Source: Deltaproteobacteria bacterium (GTDB lineage: Bacteria > Myxococcota_A > UBA796 > UBA2385). From it: a DNA stretch of 64,000 nucleotides. A model generated the notes under the pieces. It saw only the letters and a program-made list of their open reading frames with translations. It had not been told where the DNA came from and did not search any database. The translations under genes and the position numbers were made by a program. Positions within the stretch are counted from its first letter, which is position 1. Each line of letters starts with the position of its first letter. Location of the stretch: contig JAEUKK010000142.1 in assembly GCA_016792625.1 (NCBI GenBank), positions 1 through 64,000 on the forward strand, written 5' to 3'. This document shows, piece after piece, positions 29,590-42,853 of the stretch.

Positions 29590-29730
29590 GGCGGGGACCG
29601 CGGCCCCGCCGGATGAGGCGGCGCGCCGGGAGGGCACGCGCCCGGGCGCCCGGAGGGCTGCGCCCCACCGCTGCGCGCCTTGTAGCAGCCCGCCCCGCGG
29701 CTTAGGGGCGCGCCTCTGCCGAGGTGCGCG

Positions 29731-30129
29731 GTGTTTCTGTCTGGCCTCTCGCTGCGCCGCGCGCTGGGCCTGGGCGGGGCAGACCCCGGCCCCGCGCCCT
29801 CTCCGCTGGCCGCCGTGCTCGGCCCCGACGCCCACCACCAGGGTGATCTGAGCTTTGAGGGGCGGGTGCGGGTCGATGGCCACTTCACCGGCCGGCTCTA
29901 TGGCGAAGACAGCCTCGAGCTCGGCGTGCACGGGCTGATCGAGGGCGAGGTTGACGTCGCTGACGCCATCATCGCCGGCACCGTGCGCGGTCGCCTGCGC
30001 GTGCGCCGCAGCCTGCGCGTCGAGCCCACCGCCGACATTGAGGGCCTCATCGACTGCGGGGCCATCGAGCTGCTGCCCGGCGCCCGCCTGAAGGTCGAGC
30101 TGCGCGCCCACGGGGTCAGCGAGGCCTAA
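29731..30129 (+). CDS. bactofilin
   Basis: The 132-residue protein is a bactofilin, a small cytoskeletal protein that polymerises without nucleotide through a right-handed beta-helix. The helix spans about residues 38-125: repeated [40 protein letters not shown] turns. Short unstructured ends flank it, as usual. The start is GTG with GAGG seven bases upstream. The position just after parAB matches the parA-parB-bactofilin order I recall for bacM in Myxococcus xanthus, where bactofilins shape cells and, with PadC, anchor the Par system. Confidence 0.88.
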   Translation: MFLSGLSLRRALGLGGADPGPAPSPLAAVLGPDAHHQGDLSFEGRVRVDGHFTGRLYGEDSLELGVHGLIEGEVDVADAIIAGTVRGRLRVRRSLRVEPTADIEGLIDCGAIELLPGARLKVELRAHGVSEA

Positions 30130-30179
30130 GCGCCGCAGTGCCGACCCTCCCCCTCCCCTTCTCACCGCTTGGAGCCGCC

Positions 30180-31817
<1,638 letters not shown>

Positions 31818-31820
31818 GCA

Positions 31821-31868
31821 GAGGGCGCGCCCCCTTGCTGCACGGCAGCGCGGCCCTCAGCCCTTTTT
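31821..31868 (+). terminator. terminator after fumarase, overlapping the convergent gene end
   Basis: GAGGGCGCG (31821-31829) pairs with CGCGGCCCTC (31849-31858) with one bulge, followed by five Ts at 31864-31868. The T tract lies in the last codons of the convergent PilZ gene. Confidence 0.5.
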
Positions 31869-34133
31869 GGAGCCGCCGGGCGCGTCGCCGCCCGGTCGGC
31901 GGCGGTCGGGCGCCGGGTTGACCATCACCGTCGCGTCGTCGCTGCGCATCTTGTTCGCGCCCGGCGCGGCCGGGCGGGCGGCGTCCTCGGCGGGCGGGCG
32001 CTGGCCCTTGGCCAAGTTCGCGGCCTCGCGGGCCCCAGGCTCACGCTCACCCACGCGGGTCGTGGCGTCTTCGTCGCGGGCCGAGGCCCCGTGGCCGTGG
32101 GCGGGCGCAGGGTTGCCCGTGCGCGAAGCTTCGGCCTCTTCTTGTTTGCGCACGACCTCTTCTTGCTGCAGGCGGATGACCTTGGACTGCAGGTCGCGGT
32201 GCAGCGCGGCGGTCGGGTCGAGGAAACGACAGCCGTGGTGGACCATGCCCTCGGGCGCGTCGCGGGTGTGGACCACCTCGGCGAGCAGCTCGTCGCGCGA
32301 GCGCCCGCCCAGGGGCAGGCGCAGGCGCAGCACCGCGCGCAGGGGGTAGCTGCGCTCTTCGGGCACGCGCAGGCCGACGCCGGTGAAGGAGAGGTCGGAG
32401 AGCTCGGCGGGCTGCGCGGGGCCCGCGGCCCGCCGGTCGGCCATGCCCCGCAGGCGGGTCACCGCGCCTTGCCCCAGGAAGGTCACGCGGAAGGCCTCGC
32501 GGCTGTTCTCACGCTCAGTGACCACTTCGGGCGCGCTCAACACGAGGCGGCTGCCCGCCCCCGGCGTGCGGTCGACCCGGATGAGCAGGGCTTTGAAGCC
32601 GAAGATGGTCTTTTGCTGGGTGAGCTCGACCCGCAGGCGCAGGCCGGGGCTGAGCACCGGCGGCAGGGCCTCGCCGACCATCACCCCCAGGCCCTCGTCG
32701 TCGACCACCACCGCCACGTCGCGGGCGGCGAGCAGCTCGACGTCTTGATCGGCGACGCGGAACTGGTCGGCGGGCCCGGTCAGGCGATCGATGTGGGGGT
32801 AGCGGCTGCGCAGCGCGGCCACCCCGGGCTTGGCGTCGCTGATGATCTGCCAGAGGTGCTGCACCAGGGCCGGCGTCTGGGGCAGGTAGGCCATGCGGCT
32901 GCGGTGACCCTCGACCAGCCGCAGCGCGCGCTCGCCATCGAGGCCCGAGCGGGCCGGGTCGAAGCGCGCCCGCTCGACGAAGAGCCGCTTCTCGACCCGG
33001 GCGTCGGCGGGCGCGAAGAGCAGGCCGGTGCTGAGCAGGGCGATCCAGCCGCGGTTGAGGCTCTGCCCGTCGCGCAGGAAGCAGCAGGCCCCCTCGATCG
33101 GCCGCCCCACGGCGATCTGGGCCTCGCAGTCGGCGACGAGGCGCTCGAGGCCCGGCTGGGTCAACATCAGCCGCGCGTCGACCTGCCGGTTGCGCACCCC
33201 GCCCCAGGCCGCCGAGATCGACGAGCCACGGGCCAAGAGCAGCGCGGCGAGCTCGTCGATGGTGGGGCCGCGCCGGCTGAGCGCGAAGCGCAGGGGCTCA
33301 CCCGCGGTGGAGCCCAGCGTGAGGACCGGCACCCGGGCGGTGCTGACCTCGACCGAGAGCACCGCGCCCAGGGCGACCTGCTGGTAGGGCTCGGGGTTGA
33401 GCGAAGCGCCGAGGGTCTGGTCGACGAAAAAAACGCCACCGACGCCAATCGCGAGCATGCCCGCCCGGGGGATGGCCCCGCTCTGCAGGGTGGCGGCGCC
33501 GAGCCAGAGGGGGGCCACCACCTCGGCGGGCTGCCGGCTGCCCTCAAAGCCCATCGCGCGCAGGGCGACATAGAGGCCGCCGATGAGCTCGCCGTGCAGC
33601 AGGTGCTCTTCGCCGCGGGTGGTCAACAAGCGCAGCTGATCGGACTCGGGCTGGCGCTCGATGGCGGCCAGCTCGGGCAGGGGGAGGGAGAGGACCTCGG
33701 CGCCGCCCGGATCGGTCAGGTGGAGCGCGCCGGTGCCCAGGCGCAGCTCAACCGTCAGGCTGCGGCCCGAGGGGAGCAGGCGCTGCACCTGCCCGTTGAG
33801 CAGCCGCACATCGGAGCCCAGCCCGCTATCGGCGGGGCGCTGCAGCTCGAGCAGGAGGTTGTAGAGCCGCCCCGCGCCCTTGCCGCTGAGCTTGCGGACC
33901 TGGTTGCCCGTCGCGAGCACCAGCAGCTGGCCGTTGGGCCGGGCCTCAAGCTCGGCGCCCGGGCCGACCGCGAGGCGGAAGGGCGCGGCCCCGGCGAGGC
34001 GCTCAAGCGCGCTGGTCGGCTCGGCCTCGATGCGGTCGGGGTAGAGGCGCACCCGCGCGTGCCAGCCAATCGGCCCCCAGAGGACCAGCATGGCCTCGTC
34101 GAAGAGCGGCGCTGGCTCGCGGGGGGCGTCCAT
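31857..34133 (-). CDS. large PilZ-domain protein
   Basis: The 758-residue cytoplasmic protein has a PilZ domain that should bind c-di-GMP: RxxxR at 545-549 (REAFR) and DLSFTGVG near 580 match the (D/N)xSxxG half. A YcgR-N-like beta domain precedes it (about 470-540). The first 460 residues are beta-rich and unrecognised. A charged, disordered tail follows (about 640-758, ending GGSKKG). Together with the GGDEF protein this indicates c-di-GMP signalling. The start is the ATG at 34133; the upstream region contains a 14-bp tandem repeat. I cannot name the output function. Confidence 0.82.
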   Translation of the reverse strand: MDAPREPAPLFDEAMLVLWGPIGWHARVRLYPDRIEAEPTSALERLAGAAPFRLAVGPGAELEARPNGQLLVLATGNQVRKLSGKGAGRLYNLLLELQRPADSGLGSDVRLLNGQVQRLLPSGRSLTVELRLGTGALHLTDPGGAEVLSLPLPELAAIERQPESDQLRLLTTRGEEHLLHGELIGGLYVALRAMGFEGSRQPAEVVAPLWLGAATLQSGAIPRAGMLAIGVGGVFFVDQTLGASLNPEPYQQVALGAVLSVEVSTARVPVLTLGSTAGEPLRFALSRRGPTIDELAALLLARGSSISAAWGGVRNRQVDARLMLTQPGLERLVADCEAQIAVGRPIEGACCFLRDGQSLNRGWIALLSTGLLFAPADARVEKRLFVERARFDPARSGLDGERALRLVEGHRSRMAYLPQTPALVQHLWQIISDAKPGVAALRSRYPHIDRLTGPADQFRVADQDVELLAARDVAVVVDDEGLGVMVGEALPPVLSPGLRLRVELTQQKTIFGFKALLIRVDRTPGAGSRLVLSAPEVVTERENSREAFRVTFLGQGAVTRLRGMADRRAAGPAQPAELSDLSFTGVGLRVPEERSYPLRAVLRLRLPLGGRSRDELLAEVVHTRDAPEGMVHHGCRFLDPTAALHRDLQSKVIRLQQEEVVRKQEEAEASRTGNPAPAHGHGASARDEDATTRVGEREPGAREAANLAKGQRPPAEDAARPAAPGANKMRSDDATVMVNPAPDRRRPGGDAPGGSKKG

Positions 34134-34158
34134 CGGCGGGGCCTCAGGGCGGAGTAGT

Positions 34159-34228
34159 GCGGGCGAAGAAGAGCGGGCGAAGTCGAGCGGACGAAGTCGA
34201 GCGGGCGAAGTCGAGCGGACGATGAGGG
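34159..34228. repeat. five 14-bp tandem repeats upstream of the PilZ gene
   Basis: Five units of GCGGGCGAAGTCGA or GCGGACGAAGTCGA alternate, with the end units degenerate. The array lies 26-95 bases upstream of the PilZ gene start. Copy-number change could alter its leader or promoter. Confidence 0.8.
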
Positions 34229-34363
34229 CTGGCGGAGGGGAGCGATGGTCGGTGGCCGCCCGGTTCGGCCGGGGACGACCGCCGCCTGGGCGCAAACCCC
34301 GCCGCACTTTACCCGGTCCCACCCGGTCAGGCGGTCGTGGGCCGCGCCAGAGCGGACAGCCCC

Positions 34364-34386
34364 TCATCGCCTTTGACAAGCGATGA
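34364..34386. terminator. inverted repeat after the TPR-like gene
   Basis: TCATCGC-ctttgacaa-GCGATGA lies 16 bases beyond the minus-strand stop at 34402. It could act in termination, or in control of the next gene downstream; no T tract is seen. Confidence 0.35.
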
Positions 34387-34401
34387 CGACCCGCGGGTCG
34401 C

Positions 34402-35259
34402 TCAGCGGCGGCGCTTGTCGAGCCGCTTCTTGCGGCGCTTCATCGCTTCGTCTTCGGCGTCTTCGGCGAGGCCCTCGTCAACGGCGGCCAGGGCGGCCTC
34501 GCGCCCCTCGAGGCGCTCGAGGGCGGTGGCCATGCCCAGCCGCGCCGTGCGGGCGGCCTCGCCCTCGGCCTCGTCGACGGAGCCCGCGGCCTTCAGCGCC
34601 CGGGCGTAGGACTCGTAGGCGGCGGCGGGCGCGGCTTCGAGGTTGAGGTTGCCGAGCTCAATCCACGCGGCGGCCGCTGTCGAGGGCGCTTCGGCCGCGC
34701 GCCGGAGCAGGGCTTCACGCTCGGCGGGGCTGAGGCCGCTCTGGGCCGGGTCGAGCTGGGCCGCGCTGAGCAGCAGGGCCCCCGCGCGGGGCCCGTCGCC
34801 GAGCGCGTCGGCCGCCGCCACGAGGTGCGCGACCGCGTCGGCCGGGCGACCGAGGCGCTGGGCCAGCAGCCCGCGCAGGGCCAACGCCTCGGGCACATCG
34901 GCGCTCTCGGGGTGCTCACCGATCAGGCGCAGGGCCAGCGCGTCGGCGGCGGCGGGGTCGTTGAGCTCGACCGCGGTGACCTGGGCCGCCCGCCAGAGGG
35001 CGGCGGCGCGGTTGCCCTCGCCGGCGAGGCGGTGGTCGGCGAGGGCCAGCCAGGCGTCGCGGGCCGCGGCGGGCTCACCCGCAGCGACCAGGGCCGCCGG
35101 CCGGTCGAGCGCGTGAGGAGACCAGGGCCCGATGAAGGCGGCCACCGCGCCCACCGAGACCACCGCGGTGACCACCCCGAGCAGGAGGAGGGACCGCAGC
35201 TCGACCGGGATGCCACGGTGGACGGGAGCGGGGCGCGGGCGGGCGGGGGTGCGGGACAT
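34402..35259 (-). CDS. membrane-anchored TPR-like protein
   Basis: The 285-residue protein has a short Arg/Pro-rich cytoplasmic end, one membrane helix (about 22-42, LLLLGVVTAVVSVGAVAAF) and an Ala-rich helical domain resembling tetratricopeptide repeats (DAWLALADHRLAGEG, RAAEAPSTAAAAWIELGNLN). It ends with a Lys/Arg-rich tail (MKRRKKRLDKRRR). It probably scaffolds protein interactions on the periplasmic side; specific role unknown. The start is ATG after TTGGAG. It lies downstream of gyrA on the same strand, 126 bases away. Confidence 0.7.
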   Translation of the reverse strand: MSRTPARPRPAPVHRGIPVELRSLLLLGVVTAVVSVGAVAAFIGPWSPHALDRPAALVAAGEPAAARDAWLALADHRLAGEGNRAAALWRAAQVTAVELNDPAAADALALRLIGEHPESADVPEALALRGLLAQRLGRPADAVAHLVAAADALGDGPRAGALLLSAAQLDPAQSGLSPAEREALLRRAAEAPSTAAAAWIELGNLNLEAAPAAAYESYARALKAAGSVDEAEGEAARTARLGMATALERLEGREAALAAVDEGLAEDAEDEAMKRRKKRLDKRRR

Positions 35260-35385
35260 CGCGGGCTCCAATGTGTCGGTCGTGGAACGGTACCGCGCCG
35301 ACCGGTGCGCGGGCAAGCGGGGCGCCGGCGGTCGAGGCCCCACATCCGCGCCCCTACATGGCGCGAGCGGGGGCGGCTGTGCAGC

Positions 35386-37986
<2,601 letters not shown>

Positions 37987-38162
37987 AGCGACCGCGGGGG
38001 GATGGGGAGGGGGCGGCCGGCGCCGCGGGCGGGCCCGGGGCGGCCCGCACGAAGGGCGCGAAGACGGCGCCGCGGAGGGGCAAAAAGCAGTCCCCGTCCA
38101 CTAACCCAGCGGGCCCAGACCTTCACCCCGCGGCGGCCCTCAGCGGAGGCCAGCCATCCAGG

Positions 38163-38169
38163 CTAGACC
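38163..38169 (+). promoter_or_regulatory. candidate -10 element (CTAGACC)
   Basis: CTAGACC lies about 68 bases before the saccharopine-dehydrogenase-like gene, in the divergent gap with gyrA. No -35 match. Confidence 0.3.
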
Positions 38170-38236
38170 CCGGCCACCGCCCGCCGGGAGCTGCCCGCGG
38201 GCCAGCGCGCGGCGCCCGCCCCGCGCCGGAGGCCCC

Positions 38237-39469
38237 ATGGACCACAGCGACCGCCCCCTCGACCTCGTGCTGCTCGGCGCCACCGGCTTCGTCGGCCGCC
38301 AGTGCGCCGCCCACCTCGCCCGCCACGCGCCGCCGGGTTTGCGCTGGGCGGTGGCCGGGCGGGACCGCGCCCGCCTTGAGGCCGCGCGGGCCGCGGCAGG
38401 GGCCCCGTCGGCCGAGCTGCGGGTGGTCGACACCGCCGACACCGCCGCGGTCGAGGCGCTGGTGGCCGAGGCCCGCGTGGTGCTGACCACGGTGGGGCCC
38501 TATGCCAAGTACGGCGACGCGGTGCTCGGGGCCTGCGCGCGCCAAGGCACCGACTACGTCGACATCACCGGCGAGACCCCCTGGGTGCGCCGGATGATCG
38601 ACCAGCACCACGAGGCCGCGGTGGCCAGCGGCGCGCGCATCGTGCCCTTCTGCGGTTTTGACAGCGTGCCGAGTGATCTCGGCGTGTGGATGTTGGTGGA
38701 GTGGGTGCGCACCCACTGGGGTGAGCCGGTGCGCGAGGTCCGCGCGGCCTTCTCGGCGAAGGGGGGCTTTAATGGGGGCACCCTCGACAGCGCGCTGACC
38801 CTGCGGGAGCGCGGCGACCTGCGCATGCTCGCCGACCCCTTCCTGCTCAACCCCGCCGACCGCCGCCCCGGGCCGGCGCCCGCCCGCAGCAAAGACCCCC
38901 GCGGCCCGCTGACCGACCCCGCCCTCGGCCCGCTGGCGCCCTTCTTCATGGCCCCGGTCAACACCCGCGTGGTGCGGCGCAGCCACGCCATCTTCGCGGC
39001 GCGCGGCCAAGACTACGGCCCCGACTTCGTGTACCAAGAGTACATGCGGCCGCCCGGCGGCGCAGTCGGCGCCTATGCCGTGGTGGCGGGCATGGGCGCC
39101 TTCTTCGCGCTCAGCGGCAAACCCTGGGGGCGGGCCCTGCTGCGGCGTTTTGCGCCCAAGCCCGGCGAGGGCCCGAGCGAGGCCCAGATGGACGCCGGCG
39201 GCTTCAAGGTCGACCTAGTGGCCGAGGCCCAGGGCGGCCGCACGGTGCGGGGCAAGGTGGCCGCGGCGGGTGACCCCGGCAACCGCGTCACGACGAAGAT
39301 CGTCTGCGAGGCGGCGCTCTGCTTGCTCTACGACCGCGCGGCCCTGCCCGCGGCGGCGGGGATTCTGACCCCCGCCACCACCTTCGCCGCCCCCTTGCTG
39401 GCCCGGCTCGAGGCCCAGGGCTTCACCTTTGTGGTCAAGGCGCCCGAGGGCGGGGCAGCTTCGGCCTGA
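38237..39469 (+). CDS. saccharopine dehydrogenase-like / trans-acting enoyl reductase-family protein
   Basis: The 410-residue protein has an N-terminal Rossmann domain (LVLLGATGFVGRQ), VVLTTVGPYAKYG, a TDYVDITGE motif and PFCGFDSVPSDLG, all features shared by SCCPDH-like oxidoreductases and mycobacterial trans-acting enoyl reductases. It probably uses NAD(P)H on a lipid-linked substrate; the reaction cannot be fixed from sequence. The start is ATG with GGAGG upstream. It ends nine bases from the convergent adenosine deaminase gene. Confidence 0.82.
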   Translation: MDHSDRPLDLVLLGATGFVGRQCAAHLARHAPPGLRWAVAGRDRARLEAARAAAGAPSAELRVVDTADTAAVEALVAEARVVLTTVGPYAKYGDAVLGACARQGTDYVDITGETPWVRRMIDQHHEAAVASGARIVPFCGFDSVPSDLGVWMLVEWVRTHWGEPVREVRAAFSAKGGFNGGTLDSALTLRERGDLRMLADPFLLNPADRRPGPAPARSKDPRGPLTDPALGPLAPFFMAPVNTRVVRRSHAIFAARGQDYGPDFVYQEYMRPPGGAVGAYAVVAGMGAFFALSGKPWGRALLRRFAPKPGEGPSEAQMDAGGFKVDLVAEAQGGRTVRGKVAAAGDPGNRVTTKIVCEAALCLLYDRAALPAAAGILTPATTFAAPLLARLEAQGFTFVVKAPEGGAASA

Positions 39470-39478
39470 CCCAAGCCC

Positions 39479-40816
39479 TTAGGCCCCCGGCTGCGCCGCA
39501 TTGAACCGGGCCAGCACCCGGTCGAAGTGCCGCAGCAGGTCGCGCACCCAAGCCCGCTTCTCGAGGTAGGGCCCGGGGTAGAAGCTGCGCTTAAAGCCAT
39601 AGGTGACCGTCTCGCGCACCGCCTTTTGATCCATGCCGAAGGCGGCGACGGCCAGGGCAAATTCGCGGGTCACGCTCGTGTGGCTGACCAGGCGGTTGTC
39701 GGTGCACAGCGTGGCCGACAGCTTCTCGCGCAGCATGCGCCCAAAGACGTGGTCTTCGACCCGCTCGATCTTGGGGTTGGTCTGCAGGTTGCTCGTGATG
39801 CAGACCTCGACCGTGATGCGGCGGTCGGCGACGAACTCGGCGAGCTGCGCGACATACTCGTCAGGGTCGCTGATCTCGGGCCCGCAGGCCTCAGGCGAGA
39901 ACAGGTGGTAGCCGTGGCCGAGCCGGTCGGCGTAGAGCGCGGTGATGGCGGAGAAGATGCTCTCGGGCCCATAGGCCTCGCCGGCGTGCACGGTCTTCTT
40001 GAGGAAGTGGCGGTGCGCGTGGGCGAAGGCCTCGCGGTGGGCCTGGGCGGGGTAGCCATCTTCGCGCCCGGCGAGGTCGAGGCCGACGATGGGCACGGCG
40101 TGCTCGTCGCGGCAGCGCACCGCGGCCCGGGCCAGCTCGAGGCTGGCCAGCCGGAAGACCTCGGTGTCGCGGGCGTCACGAAAGAGCCCGCAGAGCGAGG
40201 CATACCAGCGCGAAAAGGCGCCGGAGAAGTAGCGCAGGGCGCAGACCACGATGCCGTAGCGGAAGGCGGGCAGGCCGCCCTGGGCCACGGCCGGGCTGGC
40301 GGCGTGCTCGGCGGCGGCCCGGCGCAGGCCGCGGTCGACGGCGCGCAGCACCTCGTCAAAGCCGAAGCTGCCGTGCATGTGCAGCTGCGGGGCGAAGCGC
40401 ACCTCGGCGTAGAGGACGCCGTCGGCGATGTTGTCGAGCCCGAGCTCATAGGCGGCGCGCTCGAGCGCCTCGGCGTCTTGCAGCACGGCGCAGGTGAGGC
40501 CAAAGCCGTGCAGGTACTCTTCGAGGTTGTTGTAGCTGCGCTTAAAGACCAGGGCGTTGAGGCCCTCGACGGTCTGGCTGGGCAAGGGCACGCCGCGCCC
40601 GGCGGCCAGCTCGATCAAGGTCTGCTCGCGCAGCGACCCGTCGAGGTGCACGTGCAGGTCGGTCTTGGGCAGGGCGCGCAGCAGGCCCCAGGGCAGGTGG
40701 GCGGGCAGGGCCGGGGCGTCTTCGGGGGGCGCCCCCAGCTGCAGCGCAGCGTCGATCCACGCGTCGGTGGGGTCGTTGTCAGCGGGGCCAGTCGGGGCGG
40801 GGGCAGGAGCGGTCAT
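39479..40816 (-). CDS. add: adenosine deaminase
   Basis: This enzyme converts adenosine to inosine. The 445-residue protein has the metal motif HVHLDGS (His55, His57), a VHAGEAYGPESI block with the catalytic Glu, LGHGYHL, and CTDNRLVS near the end. The TDN form, instead of TDD, is also usual in actinobacterial and Gram-positive enzymes as I recall. It is longer than typical (about 340) because of inserts in the middle (AASPAVAQGG and the CALRYFSGAFSRWY region). The ATG has only a weak ribosome-binding site; GATAGGCG on the minus strand (about 40851-40844) is a candidate -10. Confidence 0.88.
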   Translation of the reverse strand: MTAPAPAPTGPADNDPTDAWIDAALQLGAPPEDAPALPAHLPWGLLRALPKTDLHVHLDGSLREQTLIELAAGRGVPLPSQTVEGLNALVFKRSYNNLEEYLHGFGLTCAVLQDAEALERAAYELGLDNIADGVLYAEVRFAPQLHMHGSFGFDEVLRAVDRGLRRAAAEHAASPAVAQGGLPAFRYGIVVCALRYFSGAFSRWYASLCGLFRDARDTEVFRLASLELARAAVRCRDEHAVPIVGLDLAGREDGYPAQAHREAFAHAHRHFLKKTVHAGEAYGPESIFSAITALYADRLGHGYHLFSPEACGPEISDPDEYVAQLAEFVADRRITVEVCITSNLQTNPKIERVEDHVFGRMLREKLSATLCTDNRLVSHTSVTREFALAVAAFGMDQKAVRETVTYGFKRSFYPGPYLEKRAWVRDLLRHFDRVLARFNAAQPGA

Positions 40817-40907
40817 GTCGGCACCGAGGGGGAGCGGTGCCGGCGCCTATCCGCCCGGGGGGGAGCGGTCGCTGCCCCGGCCCTGCGCCGGCGCAGGGCC
40901 GGGACCC

Positions 40908-40967
40908 GCCTCGCGGCGCCAGGCCGACCGGCGGGCGGGCCGCAGGCCCGGTCGCGCAGCGACCAAG
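40908..40967 (-). repeat. R2 multi-hairpin repeat, copy 2
   Basis: The GGTCGC-gca-GCGACC core is at 40950-40964, with the CCGACCGG block and a GGGC/GCCC hairpin beside it. It lies in the 225-base gap between tpx (ends 41042) and add, so on the transcribed strand it follows tpx. Confidence 0.7.
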
Positions 40968-41041
40968 GGCGGCACGCCCGCGCCCAGAGGGGGGCCGCCG
41001 CCGGCGCAGCCGACGGGGCGCCCGTCTGGGCCCAACCAGGC

Positions 41042-41536
41042 TCAGCCCACCGCGGCCAGAGCAGCGTCGTAGTTGGGCTCTTGGGCGATCTCGGGCACCA
41101 GCTCGGTGTAGGTGACCGCGCCGGCCGCGTCGACCACCACGACCGCGCGGGCGCAGAGGCCGGCCAGCGGGCCGCCCTCAAGGCGCAGCCCGTAGGCGGT
41201 GGCGAAGTCGCCGCGGAAGGTGCTGAGCGTGTGCACGCCGCTGAGGCCCTCGGCCCCGCAGAAGCGCTTCTGCGCGAAGGGCAGGTCAGCGCTGATGTTG
41301 AGCACGGTCACGCCCGGCTTCTCGGCGGCCTTGGCGTTGAACGCCCGCACGCTCATCGCGCAGACCGGGGTGTCGATGCTCGGGAAGATGTTGAGCACCC
41401 GCACGCCCGCGAAGTCGTCGAGGCTGACGTCTTTGAGGCTGGCGTCGGTGAGGCGCGCGGCGGGCGCGGCGGCGCCGACGGCCGGCAGCTCGCCAGAGAG
41501 GGGGAGCGGGTTTCCGCGGAGGGTGACGGTGGCCAT
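41042..41536 (-). CDS. tpx: thiol peroxidase (Tpx)
   Basis: The 164-residue atypical 2-Cys peroxiredoxin reduces lipid and hydrogen peroxides with thioredoxin. The peroxidatic Cys59 ([10 protein letters not shown]) and resolving Cys93 ([10 protein letters not shown]) have the 34-residue spacing of E. coli Tpx. The start is the ATG at 41536. GGTAGG on the minus strand (41591 to 41586) is a possible -10. The gene is divergent from the DUF1624 gene. Confidence 0.94.
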   Translation of the reverse strand: MATVTLRGNPLPLSGELPAVGAAAPAARLTDASLKDVSLDDFAGVRVLNIFPSIDTPVCAMSVRAFNAKAAEKPGVTVLNISADLPFAQKRFCGAEGLSGVHTLSTFRGDFATAYGLRLEGGPLAGLCARAVVVVDAAGAVTYTELVPEIAQEPNYDAALAAVG

Positions 41537-41723
41537 CGGGGGCTCCAGGGCTGAGGTCGGGCGGTGGGGAGGTCCGCCGCGCCCGCCTACCCCGCGCAGC
41601 GCGCCTGTCCCGCCCCGGCGGCGCGGCCCGGCGCGGGCCCGAGAGCTGGCCTCGGGGCTCGCTCCCCCTTTGTGGTCGCACGGACTCCACCAATCGAGCG
41701 CAGACCGCGACCGCGCCCACCCT

Positions 41724-41730
41724 GTAGGCT
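41724..41730 (+). promoter_or_regulatory. candidate -10 element (GTAGGCT)
   Basis: GTAGGCT lies 17 bases before the ATG at 41747, with GGGGAGG in between as ribosome-binding site. It is one of the cleanest examples of the TAGGCY pattern. Confidence 0.4.
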
Positions 41731-41746
41731 GGGCCAGGGGAGGTCC

Positions 41747-42838
41747 ATGTCCGCGGCCGTCACATCCGCCGCCCGCCTCGTCGGGGTGGATCGCCTGCGC
41801 GGGCTGGTCACCGTGCTGATGGCGCTCGACCACGCGCGCCACTTTTTGCAGCCCGAGCACGCCGATCCCGAGAACCTCGCCCAGACCACGCCGCTCTACC
41901 TGCTCAGCCGTTGGCTCACCCACCTCTGCGCGCCCGCCTTCGTGCTGCTCGCCGGCGCGGCCCTCGCGCTCAGCCAGCGCAGCGCGGGGCCCTGGCCCGA
42001 CCGCCGGGTGCTCAAGCGCGGCCTGTGGCTCATCTTCATCGAGCTCACCTATGTGAGCTTCTGCTGGCAGTTCGGCTTTGACCGCGTCCACGCCGGCGTG
42101 CTCTGGGCGATCGGCGGTGGCATGGTGTTGATGTCCTTGCTGCCCCTGCCGCGGGCCGGCCTGGTGGTGGTGGGCCTCGGCCTGCCCCTGCTCTGGGCGC
42201 TGCTGCCCTGGTCCCACCCGCTCGGCCCGGTGGGCGCCCTGCTCTGGTCGTGGTCCGGCGCGCTCGGCCCGATCGACATCGGCGTATCCTACGGGGTTAT
42301 CCCCTGGTTTGGGGTGCTGTGCCTCGGCCGCGCCCTCGGCCCCGCCCTGCGCGACCCGGCCCGCGCGCTCGGCCTCGGCGCGGCCAGCCTCGGCCTCTTC
42401 GCCGCCCTGCGCCTCGTCGGCTTCGGCGACCCCGACGCGCTCAACCCGGCGCTGCAGGGCTGGCGGGCGGCCGCCGACCTGCTCAACCCGAGCAAGTACC
42501 CGCCGTCGCTGCAGTTTCAGGCGCTGTTCTTGGGCCTCGCCCTCGCCTTGATCACGCCGCTGCGCGCCTTGCCCGGCCGGCTGGGCGCCCCGCTCGAGGT
42601 GCTCGGCCGGGTGCCGCTCTTCTTCTACTTCGTGCACCTGCCCATCTATCATGTGATCGGGCGTATTTTCAGCATGTTGCACTATGGCGTGGCCCAAGTG
42701 CCCGCTGATGCGGCGCCAGCCCTGCACCTGATGGCGCTCTCGTGGGTGCTCGGCTTGGCCGTGGTCTACCCGGCCTGCCGGGCCTGGGCGGCGCACAAGG
42801 CCCGCCACCCCGGGGCCTGGTGGGGCGGCTACCTCTGA
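41747..42838 (+). CDS. DUF1624 / heparan N-acetyltransferase-like membrane protein
   Basis: The 363-residue protein has about ten predicted membrane helices. It starts with [20 protein letters not shown], the R-G-L-x-x-x-x-M-x-x-D-H signature of the DUF1624/COG3503 family, related to heparan-alpha-glucosaminide N-acetyltransferases and acyltransferase-3 proteins. [13 protein letters not shown] towards the end carries a conserved His. It probably transfers an acyl group across the inner membrane; substrate unknown. The start is ATG after GGGGAGG. Confidence 0.82.
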   Translation: MSAAVTSAARLVGVDRLRGLVTVLMALDHARHFLQPEHADPENLAQTTPLYLLSRWLTHLCAPAFVLLAGAALALSQRSAGPWPDRRVLKRGLWLIFIELTYVSFCWQFGFDRVHAGVLWAIGGGMVLMSLLPLPRAGLVVVGLGLPLLWALLPWSHPLGPVGALLWSWSGALGPIDIGVSYGVIPWFGVLCLGRALGPALRDPARALGLGAASLGLFAALRLVGFGDPDALNPALQGWRAAADLLNPSKYPPSLQFQALFLGLALALITPLRALPGRLGAPLEVLGRVPLFFYFVHLPIYHVIGRIFSMLHYGVAQVPADAAPALHLMALSWVLGLAVVYPACRAWAAHKARHPGAWWGGYL

Positions 42839-42853
42839 GGTGGGCCCCAGCCC

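Noticed and set aside
34373-34378. TTGACA as a -35 box
   Set aside because: It points towards the 3' end of a convergent gene, and no -10 lies at proper distance. It is better explained as the loop of the inverted repeat at 34364-34386.
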